Shown here piece after piece: positions 61,156-64,000 of a DNA stretch of 64,000 nucleotides. The stretch is taken from the NCBI GenBank assembly GCA_965215315.1, contig CBDCDB010000008.1, positions 1,054,001 through 1,118,000 of the forward strand, in the 5' to 3' direction. The first letter of the stretch is position 1. Each line of letters opens with the position of its first letter. Source of the stretch: Truepera sp965215315. GTDB taxonomy: Bacteria; Deinococcota; Deinococci; Deinococcales; Trueperaceae. The notes beneath the pieces were generated by a model that ran no database searches, had not been told where the DNA came from, and saw only the letters and a program-made list of their open reading frames with translations. A program made the position numbers and the translations under genes.

Positions 61156-61606
61156 CCGTCGGCGTGAAGCTCGAGAGGTCGCTAGAGCACGAGGCTAACG
61201 TAAAAATCCGCAAAGACTTCGAAAAAGTGTCGCGTCTAGAAGCTCTTCCGGACAGCGGAACCTCTGCGGAACCTGTAGTTGCGTCTGATAGAGACTTGAG
61301 GAGGTTCACAGTTGGAAACAGCTGAGGTCGTCAGCAGAAGTTTAACTTGTCGTGCGCCCAGCACTACTCGGGCCGCGGCAATCGTCAGTTGTGTTACGAT
61401 ACGCGCGTCTACCTCACCGCCTAGCGCCTCTTCCGCGTAGACCGATCTGGCTAGACCGATATGTTGTACTACATTTTTAGCGGTAGATAAGGGGCGTGGG
61501 GGGCGTAGCTGTTCTACAAAACGGTATCACACACCAACTAAGCAGCACTCACAAGTATGTTTCACCAAACCTTCTTTTGTAAAAATATTGCAGAAAGGTT
61601 TCAGTT
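61156..61606. other. Intergenic region with an unexplained minus-strand open frame
   Basis: Minus-strand codons from 61526 to the TAG at 61236 are open for 96 codons with helical, coding-like text (STAKNVVQHIGLARSVYAEE, GGEVDARIVTQLTIAAARVV). There is no ATG, GTG or TTG in a plausible place, so it may be the tail of a lost gene. No family recognised. The rest of the interval shows nothing. Confidence 0.35.
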
Positions 61607-62705
61607 ATGCCAAAACACCGCAGGCTCGAGCAGTTTACCATCTCTCTGACACTGCTCATTTTGCTTGTTCTTAGCGCCTGTAATACCGCCGCACCTCAGC
61701 CGTCTGCTGCTAGCACCGAGGCTACAAGTTACGAGTTTAGCGCCGACCCCCAAGCTGAAACGTTGACGTTCAGCGAGGCGGCTGCGGGTGGGTTGCAAAC
61801 CCAGACACTACCCGAAGGTAGCCGCGTCCTGACGCCCAACGTAGACATCAGCACCGAGAACCTCACCTATAAGTTTGTCTCACCCAGAAAACTTGTCGTT
61901 CGTCTTGAAGTCAAGAACATCACTGAGAATCTCAGCTTCTCCCAACCTTTTTTGTTTACACTCAGTCCCAAGCCCAAAAACATCGTGCGGGCGAATGCGC
62001 CTTTAGTCACCGACGCCCAACTTGGCGGAGACGGCATTTTGAGTCCGGGTGAGACGAGTAAGCGGTTCTCTTTTGAGGTGACCTTCAAGAAAAACAAAGC
62101 GCTCAGCTTTCTGTTCGACACGCGCGCAGCTGTAACCGACGCGACAGATACAGGCAACACGGCTTGCACCGACCCTGTCGTCATTCCCGACGAGGTTTTG
62201 GTAGAAACGCTTAAAATCTCTCTGGGGCGCTTCGACGACGCCCCACTAACGTGCGCCGAACTAGCTAAACTGACCGAACTAAACATCGACTATTTCGACG
62301 GGCCACCGTCAGTGATATCTAACGTCACCGACCTTACCGGGCTCGAGCAGGCGTTCAACTTGGAGCGGTTAGAACTCGGACTCGCAACCTTTCGGGGCAA
62401 CTCTAAAATCTAGCGATTTTTCACCTATAGCGGGCCTTAAAAAACTCACCTACTTCAAGGCCAACGGAGCGTTCCTAGCCGACCTCTCGCCACTCGCAGG
62501 TCTTACTACCTTAAAAGAACTCGACCTCACCCCGCTCTCAATCAGTAGTGGTGCCAAAGATATTTCGGCCTTGCGAAACCTGGTCAAGCTAGAGCACCTC
62601 AACCTCGGCCAGAGCCTCCGAATTGAGGATATTTCACCGCTCGAGGACCTCACCAAACTTAAATTTCTTAACTTGAGTTCAAATGATTTTACGGATATTA
62701 AGAAA
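61607..62705 (+). pseudogene. Leucine-rich-repeat lipoprotein, frameshifted and cut by IS3
   Basis: ATG 61607: signal peptide with lipobox LSAC, a beta-sandwich-like domain (about 60-190), then LRRs. The frame stops at TAG 62411 after FRGNSKI; one base earlier or later the frame continues SSDFSPIAGLKKLTYF, LADLSPLAGLTTLKELDL, ISALRNLVKLEHLNL and ISPLEDLTKLKFLNLSSN, an internalin-like 22-residue repeat. It then runs into IS3 at 62706. Originally a surface-anchored LRR protein, probably for binding. Confidence 0.8.
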
Positions 62706-63988
62706 TGGACCCAAGAATCGAGACAGACCCCTTGGTTGAAAGCGCTAGGCTTTCAGAAAGGGGAAGAGATGAAAAAGCAGAGGCGAAACCACTCAGCAGC
62801 GTTCAAGGCAAAGGTGGCATTAGAAGCGGCTAAAGAGGAAAAGACGTTGGCTGAGCTGTCCCAGCAGTTTGGTGTCCACGTACAGCAAATCTCAGCGTGG
62901 AAACGGCAACTGCTAGCTCAAGTCAGTGAGGTCTTTGAGAGTGGTACTGACAAGCAGTGTGACTTCGAGTCTGAGGTCAAAGACCTCCACGCCAAGATCG
63001 GTGAACTTACGATGGAGCGCGATTTTTTGTCCGGCAAGCTCAGGCGCTAAGCAGGTCTGAGCGCCAAGCGATGATCGACAAGGAAATGCCATTACCGGTT
63101 GTAAGGCAATGCCGACTACTGGGTGTAGGCCGCGCGTCGGTGTACCGCCGGAGGGCAGCAGTCTCGGAAGAAGAACTGACGGTCATGCGCCACATAGACG
63201 AGATCCATCTAGCACGGCCCTTCCTAGGAAGTCGCCGGATCGAAGGTGAACTCAAAGACCGTGGCTTTACCGTTAATCGCAAACGTGTTCAGCGCTTGAT
63301 GCGGGTCATGGGTATTGCGGCCATCTATCCCCAACCAAGAACCTCGAAAGCTGCCAAGGGACACGAAATCTATCCCTACCTACTTCAGGGACTCGAGCCG
63401 AGCCGACCCAATCAAATATGGGTCGCCGATATCACGTATCTGCCGATGCCCAAAGGCTTCTGCTACCTCGTCGCGATCATGGATTTGTACAGCCGTAAGA
63501 TTCTGAGTTGGCAGCTGTCGAACAGCCTCGACCCACGCTTTTGCATGACTGCCTTAACCGAGGCCTTGGCAACACACGGCGCACCTGAGATCTTCAATAC
63601 CGACCAGGGTGCTCAGTTCACCTCTCAAGCATTCACCAGCTTGCTTGACCAGCACGGGGTTCGGATCAGCATGGATGGCAAAGGTCGCTGGATCGATAAT
63701 GTCTTTATCGAACGCTTCTGGAGAAGTCTCAAATACGAGGAGGTTTATCTCTATGCCTACAACAATCTTAACGAAGCCCGAATTGGCCTAGAGCGCTACC
63801 TCAGCTATTACAACGGCGAACGCCGTCACAGCAGCCTCAGCAAGCAAACACCTAATGCGGTGTATGGTGAGGCCACAAGCAACCGGGTACTGCCCCATCT
63901 GCCGATATTGGGTAGGGCGGTGACGCCGAGACCTTGCTCGTGAACAGCGTTAAGAACGAACGGGGTGCTGTCTCAAGGATAAGGTCCA
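62706..63988 (+). mobile_element. IS3-family insertion sequence
   Basis: Ends TGGACCCAAGAATCGAGACAG (left; first 20 nt shared pattern) and, inverted, TGGACCTTATCCTTGAGACAG begin and end identically (TGGACC, then GAGACAG). About 1283 bp. No 3-bp target duplication is visible. The window ends 12 nt beyond it. Confidence 0.8.
62769..63943 (+). CDS. IS3-family transposase OrfAB (-1 frameshift)
   Basis: OrfA (62769-63050): HTH and leucine zipper, RNHSAAFKAKVALEAAKEEK and FGVHVQQISAWKRQLL. OrfB (open from before 63041 to 63943): rve integrase core with WVADITYLP (Asp), IFNTDQGAQFTS (Asp), NVFIERFWRSLKYEEV (Glu). OrfB is in the -1 frame. The slippery heptamer TTTTTTG at 63023-63029 is in the right phase (T TTT TTG) to make the OrfAB fusion. 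It appears intact. Confidence 0.9.
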
Positions 63989-64000
63989 CCTCTTTACGCC

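Noticed and set aside
61320..61500. Further copy of the dispersed intergenic repeat
   Set aside because: Only short matches (GTCTGGCTAGACC-like) without the ordered blocks.

Overview
The window looks like a chromosomal segment of a Deinococcota (Deinococcus-Thermus) bacterium. The organism call is inference. It rests on an SLH-domain, Phe-terminated envelope protein, a BamA-type outer-membrane assembly factor, a B12 photoreceptor CarH/LitR beside a CRP-type regulator (an arrangement known from Thermus), and about twenty genes whose only visible initiation signal is a TANNNT -10 box 4-8 nt before the start codon, i.e. leaderless transcription. Two words are strikingly frequent in the chromosomal genes: the palindrome CTCGAG and GCCGTAAA/TTTACGGC.

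Layout. 1-2.8 kb: end of a DUF2203 gene, SLH protein, a decayed EamA transporter and its still intact divergent MarR regulator. 2.8-7.7 kb: a folate block on the minus strand (folC with an HD protein; folP-folB-GNAT-folK with overlapping ends) and a metallophosphoesterase; a pabB-pabC fusion that supplies p-aminobenzoate lies at 41.6 kb. 8-14.7 kb: an accessory island with four insertion sequences in under 5 kb. IS630 and IS4 elements break a choice-of-anchor-L lipoprotein gene, and an IS5 nested inside another IS5 breaks a nucleotidyltransferase gene. Two of the transposase genes carry a 38-39 nt double-hairpin insert that interrupts the frame at a conserved catalytic region; this is the most unusual structure here. 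14.9-21.5 kb: purN-purD, carbonic anhydrase, dusA, hslVU, small decayed genes and copies of an intergenic repeat. 21.5-25 kb: sparse, AT-richer accessory DNA with a lipoprotein and another IS.

25-45 kb: core genes: DedA, BamA, a PNP-yggS-DivIVA operon, crp-carH, rnhA, M20 peptidase, an orphan NarL-type regulator operon, a dsRBD protein, csp, rpoZ, aroE, and head-to-head ltaE/pabBC whose start codons overlap. 45-61 kb: SDR, Lon, SLC13-type transporter, nicotinamidase-like hydrolase, ABC exporter, GNAT, esterase, ManA, GHL10 hydrolase and methyltransferases. 61.6-64 kb: a leucine-rich-repeat lipoprotein gene broken by a frameshift and an IS3 element.

No tRNA, rRNA, CRISPR or phage genes were recognised. 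Gene decay is pronounced: at least seven genes are broken by IS, nonsense or single-base frameshifts, and several of the frame breaks fall in short A runs.
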